Assembly: GCA_017545185.1 (NCBI GenBank)
Contig: JAFWQJ010000051.1
Location: 1 to 64,000 of the forward strand
Source of the DNA: Oscillospiraceae bacterium
GTDB taxonomy: Bacteria; Bacillota; Clostridia; Oscillospirales; Ruminococcaceae
Length of the DNA: 64,000 bases
Direction of reading: 5' to 3'
Below, one piece after another: positions 1-8,451 of the stretch (positions within the stretch are counted from its first letter, which is position 1; every line of letters starts with the position of its first letter). A program made the position numbers and the translations under genes. The notes under the pieces are model-generated. The model saw only the letters and a list, made by a program, of their open reading frames with translations. It was not told the DNA's origin and ran no database searches.

Positions 1-62
1 TCGCCGGTACGCAGCTTCTGGAAGTCTTCCATACCGATCGGCAGTTTCAGTTTTTCCTGCAT
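1..62 (-). CDS. N-terminus of an AAA-ATPase-like protein (partial)
   Basis: Only the first 20 codons are in the window. They read MQEKLKLPIGMEDFQKLRTG, the typical opening of the 'predicted AAA-ATPase' family (often with a C-terminal PD-(D/E)XK nuclease domain) that is abundant in gut Clostridia and Bacteroidetes. A GGAGG ribosome-binding site lies 8 bases before the ATG, and a minus-strand promoter lies at about 107-135. Family assignment rests on the N-terminal signature alone; whether the gene is intact cannot be seen. Confidence 0.6.
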   Translation of the reverse strand, partial: MQEKLKLPIGMEDFQKLRTG

Positions 63-106
63 AGCACTGTCCTCCTTTGCTCAGTCAACATGATTGGTTG
101 ATACCA

Positions 107-180
107 TTATACCACACTCCGCCGCAAATCGCAAGGGGCAAGCAGTTTTCCTTGACAATCGACGCGGAGTGTGGTATCAT
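107..180. promoter_or_regulatory. Promoter pair sharing a 13-bp inverted repeat
   Basis: On the plus strand TTGACA (152-157), 17 bases, TATCAT (175-180). On the minus strand TATAAT (complement of 107-112) lies 17 bases after TTGCGA. A perfect inverted repeat, TACCACACTCCGC at 110-122 and its complement at 164-176, places the same sequence between the -35 and -10 of each promoter, as a shared operator would. The minus promoter serves the gene ending at 1. The plus promoter points into the small minus-strand gene at 192-365, with no plus-strand gene ahead of it. Confidence 0.5.
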
Positions 181-191
181 AAATTATAAGG

Positions 192-365
192 TCATGCGCT
201 GTCTGCCGCAGAATCCTTTGGCTTCGCTTCCTTCAGATTATCAATCAGCGCAATCATGCGGTTGAGCCGCGCCGCATCAATCATGCCCTTGTGGTAGAGA
301 ATCCGCGCCCATGCGGTAAGGGTTAGCTTCTTCATGGTAAGCTCCTGTGAGTCAGCCCTCTGCAT
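192..365 (-). CDS. Small conserved-looking protein, 57 aa
   Basis: Unrecognised small protein. Two in-frame ATGs have ribosome-binding sites. The upstream one (365) follows AAAGGAGGGACGAACA and is preferred; the downstream one (335) follows AGGAGCTTACC and gives a 47-residue product starting MKKLTLTAWARILY. The body is alpha-helical and basic (ILYHKGMIDAARLNRMIALI) with a polar tail, in the style of small accessory proteins of Clostridial mobile elements. It lies downstream of the large ATPase gene in the same orientation and may be part of its transcript. No function is claimed. Confidence 0.5.
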   Translation of the reverse strand: MQRADSQELTMKKLTLTAWARILYHKGMIDAARLNRMIALIDNLKEAKPKDSAADSA

Positions 366-460
366 TGTTCGTCCCTCCTTTTTCTTTAGTAAGTATGGTC
401 AAATAGACCGGTTGTATTCGATGAAAATGCAGTTGATGAGTAATAAACATATGGGATGGC

Positions 461-478
461 AGCGCCCCGAAGGGCGCT
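461..478 (-). terminator. Hairpin after the large ATPase gene
   Basis: A 7-bp perfect stem (AGCGCCC / GGGCGCT) closed by a TTCG-type tetraloop on the minus strand, 10 bases beyond the stop of the 489-3581 gene. No U-run follows, so it may be a weak terminator or an mRNA 3'-end stabiliser. Confidence 0.35.
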
Positions 479-488
479 CCCAGCAGCA

Positions 489-3400
489 TCATTCCTCATG
501 TGAAACGTCAGTGTCAGTATTGTTCTTCTGCGAATCGTCATCACTGTATTCACGAAGAAAACGGTCATAGAGCAGGGTATCAACAAAGTCAACGACCTTA
601 CCCCGAAGCACAGTCGGTTCATTCGCACCGGTTTCCTTGTTGAAGGCATCGAGCTCAAGAATCACATCGCCGGATTTGAATTTATTGAAGCCCGCATCCA
701 TTGCGTTATCAAAGCCGAGCTCCTGCGCAATTTTATCCTCAGATTTTCCGGGGCGGCAGAAGCTCTTTATGTTCGCCTGACGCATCGCGTCAAGCTGGGG
801 ATGCCGCTGATCGAAGTAGTCCTGCGTCGCGCCAATGAGCGCTGTGTGAAACCGCCTTCCATCGGTTATGATGCTGCGCAAAATGGAATTTGGCGCAAAG
901 TTTTGGTCCTTAAGCTCGTCGATAGCTATCGTCAGAAATTCGCTGTCGTGCAGCATTTGCCAGCTGAACAGTGATGCCGCCAGAATATCAAGCAGCACAT
1001 GGGAGCTATCACCGACTTCATTTCCAAGATCCAATACAATAATCTTTTTTTCGTGCTTGAACAGGTCGCCCCAACTGATTCTATCGTATCCGATCTCGTC
1101 GATTTCGCCGAGGATATCCGCAAGCGTGTCGATGATCTCGGCGTCTACACGACCGTCTTGTTCCATTTTTGTAAGCATATCCACGAAATCAACAGTATTA
1201 TTTTTGTCGCGGAGGTAGTCGGAAAGAAAGTGCTGTAGAGCCTTCTTCTTTAGACTGTCAACGGATTTGTCCGTATCGGTCTTGCCGATCGCAGCTGCTA
1301 ACGTGCGGTAGATCACGCCCTTCTTGTCCCACAGGTTGTCGCAGCCTTCCAATGCCCCGAGATCGATCGGGATATGGTCCTGTCCGGCTCCGACTGCAAT
1401 AAAACAGAAAAGTTTATCGACGACATCCTGCGGCAGCATCCGATACAATTTTTCTTTAGTGTAGGTTTTGCTTACATCCAACACGACCACATTTTGCCCC
1501 AGCATCCGGAGCATGCAGAGGATCTGTGCAATGGTCCACGATTTTCCTGTTCCACTCTTACCTGTACCGAAAAAGTGGTTGTTTTCTTCGTTTTCGTAGA
1601 TAAGCATCTTGCCTGCATATCGCCCGTCTACGATTTTTACCAGCGGCAGGAAGTTTTCTGTTGGCATCTCATCACGCCGAAACAGGAACATCTGCTTGTC
1701 AAGCGAATCGAAACGCTGAATGTTCTCGCACGATATCAGGTCGAACCCTATAGAATGAAAGTACTGTTTGTGATGCCCGCCGTCAGAGTTGCATACGGTA
1801 ACACGGACGCTCTTTTCAGCTTTCGGTGTTTGCGGGAGATATTCTAATTCATAAAGCGCGGAGGTGAGAATGTCCATATCGCTGACGGACTGCATCTCGT
1901 TCTTTGCAATTGCAAAACTGTCATCAGTATCAATATTGAGCCGCCTCTTTTGTCTGTCCACAATGATGGTATTTGTTCCGCTGTCAAACGGAGTGATTTC
2001 CTCTTTGAGAACCAGCCTGAAGTATCCATCCTCAATTTTCTTATTCAAGATACGCCCAAATTCCGAACAAATCACATCATTCAGCGACTGTCGATCCTGC
2101 TCCTGTGATATCAGCCATGCCTCTATCTCCTGCTCAAAGTCAGGAGCGAACAGCGGGCTGTAAAACTCGCGGTACATCCTCAGTGATGTAACAAGCATGA
2201 CATAGGTGTTCCGTTTGGAAACAGGGATGGCATCCGGGATATGAGTTTGGACCTCATCGACATGACCATTGAACACTTTTTCAAGATCGCCGTCATTGCA
2301 GCCCCGCTCAATCCGGTATATAATGTTCGCATCCAGCCGCTTCAACGCAGTTTTGAAATCTGACGGAGAGTATGCTTTCTCAGTGTCGTCCAGATTCAGC
2401 ACGCAGCATTTATCAGGCGGAAGATACAGCTCTGCATACCCGGAGATTAGTGCGATGATGTGATGGACTTCGGAGCTGCTCCCCGCAGCCCCGCAAACAT
2501 CCTGAATCAGAAGATCGTAGCCTTTCTCCGCTTTTTTAACCTGATCCGCCGCAAACGGGTCAATTACAACAACCACGCCGTCATTGATCGTTTCCAACTC
2601 AAACCGCAAGGGTTTGATATTGGGTCCGACCGGCGGTGCTTCAAGAGAATCATACCATGTGTTCTTCATGAGTGCCACCAGCAATGAACTCGGAATTGCC
2701 GGTGTTGGTTTCAGAATCAGAACACTGTCAGCGTAAACATCCCGCTTTACAAACAAGAATTGAAACCAACTTGCAATTCTAAAGAGCAAGGCGATCAGAA
2801 GCCGCTTGCTTCCGGAGAACAGCGTCGCAAGAATTGGTGTAATGTCTTCATTCTCCGCACTACTGCAAGTAGGATACTGTCTGCTTTGCAACGCTGGTGC
2901 AAGAGATGACACTAAAGCTGAAGGCAAGAGTCGAGGGGGGGAAAATTGTATCACGCCCGAAACTTTCTTTTCGTTCCAAACTCTTGTGAATCCTTGATGA
3001 TTTCCAACAAACACCAATGAATCCTGTGCAGGATTCAAAATGTGTTTTGAAAGGATGAAACAGATGATCTTGCCGATCTCCTTTAGATCATTTGCGTTCT
3101 CGCCGATTATCCCGGAAAAATACTTGGGAATTTTTGATGGTGAAAACCCCGTCTGCGGAATAACCGCCACAAAAACCCCGGCTTCTTTTGCCCCCGGAGA
3201 ATAACTGACGACCAGGTAGTCAAACCCAGAGGCATGTTTATTAATTATTTTCATCCAATGTATTTTCATTATCAGTAGAAGCGTAATGGCTGAAAATCTG
3301 CCCCTTCTCAGCCGCATCATAAACCACTGTGAATCCGAAGCATCGCTCAGATAAAAATCCTGCGTCAGGTGGGCAATGAATTCAGGGCTGTTGAGCAGGT

Positions 3401-3581
3401 CAGTCATGCTCTTGAAATGAGCTGAAACCGTCATAAGGTTTTCATCGTGAATAGTGAGGGACATCCCAAGTTCCCGCTGAAGTCTTATAAGTTCAGCCGC
3501 TGTTTGAACGGCAGGGTTGTTGGGGTCGCCAAAAACGAATTGTTCCGTTGTCTGCGCCCCGCATGATGATTGGTTGAACAT
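489..3581 (-). CDS. HerA/VirB4-like P-loop ATPase, 1030 aa
   Basis: A large ATPase of the HerA/FtsK/VirB4 superfamily. The C-terminal third has a doubled Walker A (GTGKSGTGKSW, about residue 655), a Walker B (IIVLDLGNEV), a second acidic strand (LTIAIDELKDQ) and a late motif (LIGATQDYF) resembling the sensor region of conjugation ATPases. The N-terminal 600 residues match nothing I recognise. ATG at 3581 is chosen because GGAGGATTGAAA precedes it; an upstream in-frame start lacks this. Its own promoter is at 3767-3795. Possible roles are DNA translocation during transfer of the element (the relaxase is at 8.7 kb), or a HerA-type motor in a defence or phosphorothioate-restriction-like module. 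The context of a resolvase and mobilization genes favours transfer. Confidence 0.6.
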   Translation of the reverse strand: MFNQSSCGAQTTEQFVFGDPNNPAVQTAAELIRLQRELGMSLTIHDENLMTVSAHFKSMTDLLNSPEFIAHLTQDFYLSDASDSQWFMMRLRRGRFSAITLLLIMKIHWMKIINKHASGFDYLVVSYSPGAKEAGVFVAVIPQTGFSPSKIPKYFSGIIGENANDLKEIGKIICFILSKHILNPAQDSLVFVGNHQGFTRVWNEKKVSGVIQFSPPRLLPSALVSSLAPALQSRQYPTCSSAENEDITPILATLFSGSKRLLIALLFRIASWFQFLFVKRDVYADSVLILKPTPAIPSSLLVALMKNTWYDSLEAPPVGPNIKPLRFELETINDGVVVVIDPFAADQVKKAEKGYDLLIQDVCGAAGSSSEVHHIIALISGYAELYLPPDKCCVLNLDDTEKAYSPSDFKTALKRLDANIIYRIERGCNDGDLEKVFNGHVDEVQTHIPDAIPVSKRNTYVMLVTSLRMYREFYSPLFAPDFEQEIEAWLISQEQDRQSLNDVICSEFGRILNKKIEDGYFRLVLKEEITPFDSGTNTIIVDRQKRRLNIDTDDSFAIAKNEMQSVSDMDILTSALYELEYLPQTPKAEKSVRVTVCNSDGGHHKQYFHSIGFDLISCENIQRFDSLDKQMFLFRRDEMPTENFLPLVKIVDGRYAGKMLIYENEENNHFFGTGKSGTGKSWTIAQILCMLRMLGQNVVVLDVSKTYTKEKLYRMLPQDVVDKLFCFIAVGAGQDHIPIDLGALEGCDNLWDKKGVIYRTLAAAIGKTDTDKSVDSLKKKALQHFLSDYLRDKNNTVDFVDMLTKMEQDGRVDAEIIDTLADILGEIDEIGYDRISWGDLFKHEKKIIVLDLGNEVGDSSHVLLDILAASLFSWQMLHDSEFLTIAIDELKDQNFAPNSILRSIITDGRRFHTALIGATQDYFDQRHPQLDAMRQANIKSFCRPGKSEDKIAQELGFDNAMDAGFNKFKSGDVILELDAFNKETGANEPTVLRGKVVDFVDTLLYDRFLREYSDDDSQKNNTDTDVSHEE

Positions 3582-3766
3582 TTTCAATCCTCCAGAAAAA
3601 TTTTTGAGATGAAGCATGAATGCGGTGAGAAAACAAAAATCGAATCTCAGAATGGAAAAACGCCATGTTTTTCGTGTCTGTAAATATTCTTTTCATACTA
3701 ACACCGCATCGAAGATCGCTCCATCACATTTTCTGCAAACATTCCGGCCGGGAAGTGCATGACTTT

Positions 3767-3795
3767 ATCATACCACACCCGAGGGCGATTCTCAA
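3767..3795 (-). promoter_or_regulatory. Promoter of the large ATPase gene
   Basis: On the minus strand TTGAGA (complement of 3790-3795), 17 bases, TATGAT (complement of 3767-3772). The bases before the -10 are GGGTGTGG, nearly the same as in both promoters at 107-180 (GAGTGTGG). This suggests a common regulator or simply a shared TGn extended -10. Confidence 0.5.
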
Positions 3796-3842
3796 TTGAA
3801 CACAAGCAGTCAAATATAAATGTCTAGAATATGGAGGGCGCT

Positions 3843-4796
3843 ATGGATTTTGGTGAGTTTATCGCTGCATTTGGGAACGGTTACCGATTCTTGAAGGATG
3901 AGGAAACCAAGCGGTCTCTTGGAAAGGAGTTTTTTTGCAGGTTGCTCCTGTGTTCCATATCCTCAAACGAAGCTATCGTTAAATATATAGACGGAATAGA
4001 GGATAAAAAGCATCAACGCGATAAGTCTTCTTTTCAGGCATACTATAGAAATACGAATCGCAGATCTTTGCATCCCATTGCAGCCCCGATTGTAAACAGC
4101 CAACAATTGGATGTGATTAAATTTCATCAGTTTCTCGATAATTATACCCTCCACTACAGTAAGGAACAGCTTTTGATAAATTTTCAGGAATACATTTCAG
4201 GCACAACAGCGGAAACGCTTTTTGATGATATTAGTGAATCCTTCGTGAAGATTCTCACTGAAGAAGCAAGTAAACCAGATCACAGACGGAAAAAGCCCAT
4301 TTCAAGAAAAACTGATGACCTGGTTACTGCTTCTTATGACGACGAAAAAGATGATGGCTTTGAAACAACGTATAAAAAGAAAATGACACTCTCAGAAATA
4401 CTTCCGGATATCAGGTCAAAAATATGGGTTGAAATCAATGAGATTATTAATGCTTGCAAAGTCTTCCAATCTGAGACTGAAAGCCTAAATCATTCTATGG
4501 GTTTATTATATGAAGCAAGCGATGAAGATGATCAAGAAAAGATTACTTCGCGAATGACAATGTTTAAAAAACAACGTGAAGAGGTTGAAACCAGCTTCAA
4601 TGAAATATTGAAAAAATGGTTTCATCTTTACAAGACATACGCTCATATTATAGAAATCAAAGAACTTACCCAAATTGAGTTTGCTAACGAAGTCATACTC
4701 CCCCCAGATAATAAGATCACTCACACGGCGGGAAGTAATACTGATGCCGCTATAGAAAAACTAAGGCAACTATCTGAAGATTATCTGTTTATATAA
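3843..4796 (+). CDS. Hypothetical protein, 317 aa
   Basis: Not recognised. ATG 3843 is preferred over 3831 because GGAGGGCGCT precedes it. The protein is soluble and mostly helical, with a charged, Lys/Asp-rich stretch near residues 155-180 and a probable coiled-coil segment around residues 195-265 (heptad-like ETESLNHSM... FKKQREEVE). It is transcribed divergently from the HerA-like ATPase gene, and its 3' end overlaps tail to tail with the serine recombinase gene by 16 bases. Its AT-rich codon use matches the element. It could be an accessory subunit of the ATPase, but nothing in the sequence proves this. Confidence 0.6.
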   Translation: MDFGEFIAAFGNGYRFLKDEETKRSLGKEFFCRLLLCSISSNEAIVKYIDGIEDKKHQRDKSSFQAYYRNTNRRSLHPIAAPIVNSQQLDVIKFHQFLDNYTLHYSKEQLLINFQEYISGTTAETLFDDISESFVKILTEEASKPDHRRKKPISRKTDDLVTASYDDEKDDGFETTYKKKMTLSEILPDIRSKIWVEINEIINACKVFQSETESLNHSMGLLYEASDEDDQEKITSRMTMFKKQREEVETSFNEILKKWFHLYKTYAHIIEIKELTQIEFANEVILPPDNKITHTAGSNTDAAIEKLRQLSEDYLFI

Positions 4797-5395
4797 TTGC
4801 CACTATTATAAAGGCGGTAGAAACGAGAATGCGATATGCCCATCTCTCGCATTGCATCGACCGGTCGTATTTCGCCGCGCTTCACAGCAGCCATAATCTC
4901 GCGCCAGTTTTCAGGCAAGGGTGCAGGCGGTCGCCCGAAACGGACATTTCTCCGCTTCGCAGCCTCGATACCCTCACGCTGGCGGGCGCGGATTTTCATG
5001 CGTTCATTTTCCGCGATACTTCCGAGCACCTCGATCAAAATCGCGGTGACCATTTCCTGCACCCATAGCTGCTCCGGCGGGAAGTCTGTTAAGGTTGTCG
5101 GCAGGTCGAGGATCTTGACGCGGACGCCCATTTCCTTAAAGGATTCAAGTTCGCGTTTGATATCCGTCTTGCTGCGGCTCAGGCGATCAAGTTCCTTGAT
5201 GACAAGGGTATCACCGCGGCGAAGGATTTGCCGTTTCAGATACTGGTATCCCTCACGTTCCGTATCCTTTCCGGATGCCTTGTCGATGATAATATTCTGC
5301 TCCGGAACACCGAACTTCGTCAGAGCCTCGATCTGTCTGTCAGTATTCTGCTCGCGGCTGGACACGCGGGCGTACCCGTATACTCTGTTTTCCAT
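4781..5395 (-). CDS. Serine recombinase, resolvase/invertase family, 204 aa
   Basis: A small serine recombinase that would cut and rejoin DNA through a phosphoserine link. The catalytic domain occupies residues 1-140: YARVSSREQ with the nucleophilic Ser, the D-R-L-S-R helix motif (ELDRLSRSK) and the E helix (ENERMKIRARQREGI). The C-terminal helix-turn-helix follows GRPPAPLPENWREIM and ends in GISHSRFYRLY. Start 5395 has GGAGG four bases upstream. The length fits Tn3-type resolvases, not the large serine integrases, so its likely job is multimer resolution or inversion within the element; it is not an obvious integrase for chromosomal insertion. Confidence 0.9.
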   Translation of the reverse strand: MENRVYGYARVSSREQNTDRQIEALTKFGVPEQNIIIDKASGKDTEREGYQYLKRQILRRGDTLVIKELDRLSRSKTDIKRELESFKEMGVRVKILDLPTTLTDFPPEQLWVQEMVTAILIEVLGSIAENERMKIRARQREGIEAAKRRNVRFGRPPAPLPENWREIMAAVKRGEIRPVDAMREMGISHSRFYRLYNSGNYINR

Positions 5396-5563
5396 ATTTC
5401 CTCCAATCTGTTCCGAAAAGTGGTGGTTACTTTCGAGCCATCCCAGAAATCTAACCGGGACTTTTTGGCACACTATTTTCGCCGTTTTTCGGGTGTCCCA
5501 CAACCTATACTTTTCGACACACATACGCCCTGCCGATCATCATGACCGACAGGGCGTTCTGCA

Positions 5564-6532
5564 TTATAATTCCGCCAAAGCAAACTCAGCCCCGTAGCAC
5601 TCCGGATTAACGAGCATATCCTCTATCTCATCATACGAATACCCCATCTCCCTCATGTAGCGGATGTCCTCCGGATCAACCCCATAATATCCGCTGAGCT
5701 CAATCAGAATTAGGTAATCCGAGTCTTCAGAGCAAGTTGTTGGCACTTGCTTTGTCCAGTCAAATAAACAGCTACCGAGTCCATACCAGTGACTACTATA
5801 CAGCGGATAATCCTCGTGAACAGTGTAGCGGTCACGGGTGATTCTGCCATCCGGCGCAATGCGGAGCAGCTCACCCTCGTTTACCGCGATAACCTCATAC
5901 GGCGGGAACTTCACCGATAGCTGCTTGAAGGCTGCGCTCATGATCTCTTTCGTAGACGAATACGCATACAGACCGAGAAACGGAAAGTGTATCAGGTACA
6001 GCGGACTCTCGCCTTTAACAAAATAGAGATTGTCCGCCCTGTCCAGGAGCGTGAATGTAAAATACCCGCGGACAGTTTCCGCCATATACCGCAAGGAATC
6101 GAAGGTCAAATTCTTCTGCGATTCGATCAGCTGAACGGCGATATATGAATCAGTTTCAATCTGTGTATCGGGGAGATTCAGCTGCCTGCGAAGCTGATCA
6201 TCGTTATACAGCACGCCATTGTGAGCGAGAGCAAAGTCCGCTCCGGCATGACCTCGGAACGGATGATTGTTTTGGTTGAACTTTTGATCGCCTTGCGTCG
6301 TCAACCGTGTGTGCCCCAAAACCGCAGATGTCCCCTGCGGTATCCTAAAATGAAGCTTCTGTGCCGGCTTCGGGCGTTTGTAGATAGTCAAGGTATCAGC
6401 TTTGTTATATGCGATACCCGCAGCATGATTTCCTCGCACTTCCGACGCATTCGCCAATGCCTGCACCATTTTTTGCAGAACCTTCCACGGCACACGCTTG
6501 CCGTAATCCAGTAATCCGAATAAAGCGCACAT
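5564..6532 (-). CDS. Class II glutamine amidotransferase, 322 aa
   Basis: An Ntn-hydrolase glutaminase that would release ammonia from glutamine. Starting at 6532 puts the catalytic Cys directly after Met (MCALFGLLDY), as required after Met removal, and GGGAGGGACTGATA precedes it. Other family marks are the glutamine-binding GHTRLTTQG, the oxyanion-hole HNGVLYND, and the ETDSYIAVQLIE motif. It is a stand-alone glutaminase domain without a synthetase domain. It is the last gene of a tightly coupled cassette with a small protein (6535-6690) and an amidoligase (6687-7778), so it probably feeds ammonia to the amidoligase or edits its products. This pairing is described for the amidoligase superfamily; its biological role is unknown. 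Confidence 0.85.
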   Translation of the reverse strand: MCALFGLLDYGKRVPWKVLQKMVQALANASEVRGNHAAGIAYNKADTLTIYKRPKPAQKLHFRIPQGTSAVLGHTRLTTQGDQKFNQNNHPFRGHAGADFALAHNGVLYNDDQLRRQLNLPDTQIETDSYIAVQLIESQKNLTFDSLRYMAETVRGYFTFTLLDRADNLYFVKGESPLYLIHFPFLGLYAYSSTKEIMSAAFKQLSVKFPPYEVIAVNEGELLRIAPDGRITRDRYTVHEDYPLYSSHWYGLGSCLFDWTKQVPTTCSEDSDYLILIELSGYYGVDPEDIRYMREMGYSYDEIEDMLVNPECYGAEFALAEL

Positions 6533-6534
6533 TA

Positions 6535-6690
6535 TCAGTCCCTCCTTTCCCATGGAGATTTGTCATCGTCTGTTACTCTCAAAATCATTCGAATCAAATA
6601 ACCAATAACTTGGATTGCAAACCAAATGCCGCCGACTTTGGCATTTCCGCTTACAAGCTTTGCCTTATGCGGATCAATAATGTTTTTCAT
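6535..6690 (-). CDS. Small protein with one membrane-like segment, 51 aa
   Basis: Its ATG overlaps the stop of the amidoligase gene (ATGA), and its own stop lies two bases before the ATG of the amidotransferase, so it is translationally coupled on both sides. The product has a polar start, a hydrophobic segment (GGIWFAIQVIGYLIRMIL) that could span or lie on the membrane, and a charged tail. It is too short for most gene finders. No family is recognised; it may be a membrane adaptor or a substrate of the two neighbouring enzymes. Confidence 0.6.
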   Translation of the reverse strand: MKNIIDPHKAKLVSGNAKVGGIWFAIQVIGYLIRMILRVTDDDKSPWERRD

Positions 6691-7778
6691 ACCTCACCCT
6701 CCGTTTCGACTTCTTCGTTGATGTAAAGCTGGCGCTCTTTGAGATATTGAATGAGCTCCGGCTCCGTGATCGTCATAGCGAAATCGCGCCATGACTGCTG
6801 CTCAATTTCTGCCTCAGACATAGAAAGAGCCACGTCGCAGATTCTATTGACAAGCTGCAATGTGGCTATTAGTGTATTCAGTTTGAGTGTTCCCCGGAAC
6901 AGCCGGAATTCAATCGTCTGGTACGGGCAAAGGTTGATCGCAGCATATCTGCCGACATTGCCCTTTTTCGCTTTGTCGAGAATCTGTTTTCCTGTTTTCT
7001 CGATGCCGTACCGCGCCGCCCACCTGTTCATGCTGTACGGGCTGCGCCTTGAAAAAGTGAATAGTTCGTTCCAATGCAGCTCCGTAAAGAACAGAATTCG
7101 CTCGATCACTTTCTCCTGCTCCTCACGGGTTTCTCCGAAAGCATCCCGGTTGACGTGCACATGAAGTCCGCATGTATTGGTCATGTGAGACTTATAGCCG
7201 AGCCGCACCGCTTCGTGCAGCACATCTGCCCAGTACATGTCATTCAAGTGATAATCCAGACTCATCGGGTGGGTCACAATTTCAAAGCCGTCATCGAGAC
7301 TGCCGTCAGACTTGATGTAAATGTTCTCACAGCGGGTATTTGCCTGCGCTTTGATGCGGCGTGCATTGTCTTCATCCTTGCCGCCGAAATCAACTTCCAG
7401 CTCAACTCCGAAAAAGCGAGAGCCTTCGCCGTAGAATATGGGTTCCGGCTTGTAGCCGTACTCCTCGATCTCAGTATCCAGACGTTCATAGCACGGAGAA
7501 CAGTACGGGCAGTCGTGATACCAAAGTACATCATCATCGTGCAGAATGCGCCCACATTCCTCACAGCGACGGTAGTGATCGTCGAAGCAGCAAGGGCAAA
7601 GCGTCGTGCGGTCATCACAGATTGAATCAGTCGCCCAGATCGTTTCGCCGCAGTGATCGCAGGTTGTGGTATGTTCGGCGTAGCAGCTTTCGCAGAGCTG
7701 CTGACCCTCAACCTCATAGTTTTCGTCCTCGCTCAGTTCAGCATGACAGAGCGAACAGTATCTTCTTGCATCTTCCAT
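6687..7778 (-). CDS. Amidoligase with N-terminal zinc ribbons, 363 aa
   Basis: Residues 1-115 hold several CxxC/CxxxC pairs (YCSLC, CESC, CDHC, CPCC, CEEC, CPYC) in LIM- or treble-clef-like zinc-binding modules. The rest is an amidoligase domain of the glutamine-synthetase-like COOH-NH2 ligase fold. FFGVELEVDFGG, SDGSLDDGFEIVTHP, CGLHVHVNRD and the arginine-bearing TIEFRLFRGTL are its metal/ATP-binding landmarks. Such enzymes are predicted to make amide or peptide bonds at carboxylates using ATP, often with a class II glutaminase partner as here. Start 7778 follows GGAGGTTTTTAA. A second, shorter member is at 18731. The substrate is unknown; protein tagging or modification of a peptide or cell-wall component are both possible. 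Confidence 0.85.
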   Translation of the reverse strand: MEDARRYCSLCHAELSEDENYEVEGQQLCESCYAEHTTTCDHCGETIWATDSICDDRTTLCPCCFDDHYRRCEECGRILHDDDVLWYHDCPYCSPCYERLDTEIEEYGYKPEPIFYGEGSRFFGVELEVDFGGKDEDNARRIKAQANTRCENIYIKSDGSLDDGFEIVTHPMSLDYHLNDMYWADVLHEAVRLGYKSHMTNTCGLHVHVNRDAFGETREEQEKVIERILFFTELHWNELFTFSRRSPYSMNRWAARYGIEKTGKQILDKAKKGNVGRYAAINLCPYQTIEFRLFRGTLKLNTLIATLQLVNRICDVALSMSEAEIEQQSWRDFAMTITEPELIQYLKERQLYINEEVETEGEV

Positions 7779-7801
7779 TTAAAAACCTCCGTAAACAGTT
7801 T

Positions 7802-7821
7802 GCCCCGCCGATTGGCGGGGC
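7802..7821 (-). terminator. Hairpin between DUF960 and amidoligase genes
   Basis: GCCCCGCC / GGCGGGGC, an 8-bp perfect stem with a 4-base loop, directly after the DUF960 stop. No strong U-run follows, so it probably attenuates rather than fully ends transcription into the amidoligase cassette. Confidence 0.4.
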
Positions 7822-7822
7822 A

Positions 7823-8107
7823 TCAGTATTCGCTGGCAAGCAGCATCGTACAATAAGAATCGCTGTCAATCACATAGATTTTCGCTGTAATCGGGTTATC
7901 TGACGGGATCAGATAGATTTTTTTGTATTCCGGTTCTTCGGCAGTATGCTCGATCTGCTGCATTCCGCCGAACGGTTTGAGCTCGAACATCTGCAGATAG
8001 TCGCATTCTTCCGGGAGCAGCTCAATGCAGTTCCAGATGAAGATTTGCAGGGGCGGCGGAATACTTGCGCTGACACCGCGGGTCAGGTAACGCGGGGATT
8101 TGAACAT
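7823..8107 (-). CDS. DUF960-family protein, 94 aa
   Basis: The N-terminus MFKSPRYLTRGVSASIPPPL followed by a tryptophan-containing helix and YLQMFEL matches the DUF960 family, small proteins frequent on Firmicute plasmids and integrative elements and of unknown role. ATG 8107 is chosen because AAAGGAGG precedes it; longer in-frame readings lack a site. It is the first gene of the minus-strand run leading into the amidoligase cassette. Confidence 0.7.
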   Translation of the reverse strand: MFKSPRYLTRGVSASIPPPLQIFIWNCIELLPEECDYLQMFELKPFGGMQQIEHTAEEPEYKKIYLIPSDNPITAKIYVIDSDSYCTMLLASEY

Positions 8108-8283
8108 ATAAAAAGGCCTCCTTTCGTTCGTTTTTGAAGCAGAAACATGCGCAGCGCTTCTGCTCAAAGGAATAATATATATATGAAAAAACAAAAAACG
8201 CCGGTATATTGCTGACGACCGGATGTACTACATATATATAATCCAAGAAAATGGATAAAATCGAGCAAAGGAGTGTGTTTTTT

Positions 8284-8379
8284 ATGAAAAATGGAAGGAA
8301 TCCGCCGGAATGGATGAAGATGAAACGCAGAAAATGGAAAAAATCGGAGAATCAGCAAAAATGTAACACTATGTGTTAA
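8284..8379 (+). CDS. Possible 31-aa basic peptide
   Basis: ATG 8284 follows AAAGGAG at a 10-base spacing. The product is very rich in Lys/Arg/Trp (MKMKRRKWKK) and ends within the TAACAC/GTGTTA palindrome. It may be a real leader or small protein ahead of the mobilization genes, or a chance reading frame. No family is recognised. Confidence 0.35.
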   Translation: MKNGRNPPEWMKMKRRKWKKSENQQKCNTMC

Positions 8380-8400
8380 TGAGCGAACGAAGTGAGCGCC
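8364..8400. other. Candidate oriT / regulatory region upstream of mobilization genes
   Basis: A palindrome TAACAC-TAT-GTGTTA (8364-8378) is followed by GAGCGAACGAAGTGAGCGC (8381-8399), whose GAGCG...GAGCGC pattern resembles sequence often seen near origins of transfer. It lies just upstream of the mobC-like/relaxase pair. No nick site can be assigned from sequence alone. Confidence 0.3.
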
Positions 8401-8451
8401 TGCTATTATATTAACTATGATATGCATAGGCAAAAATTTGGAGGTAAAAAG

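Noticed and set aside
6753..7903. Long plus-strand frames opposite the amidoligase gene
   Set aside because: Shadow frames without RBS, overlapping a well-supported gene.
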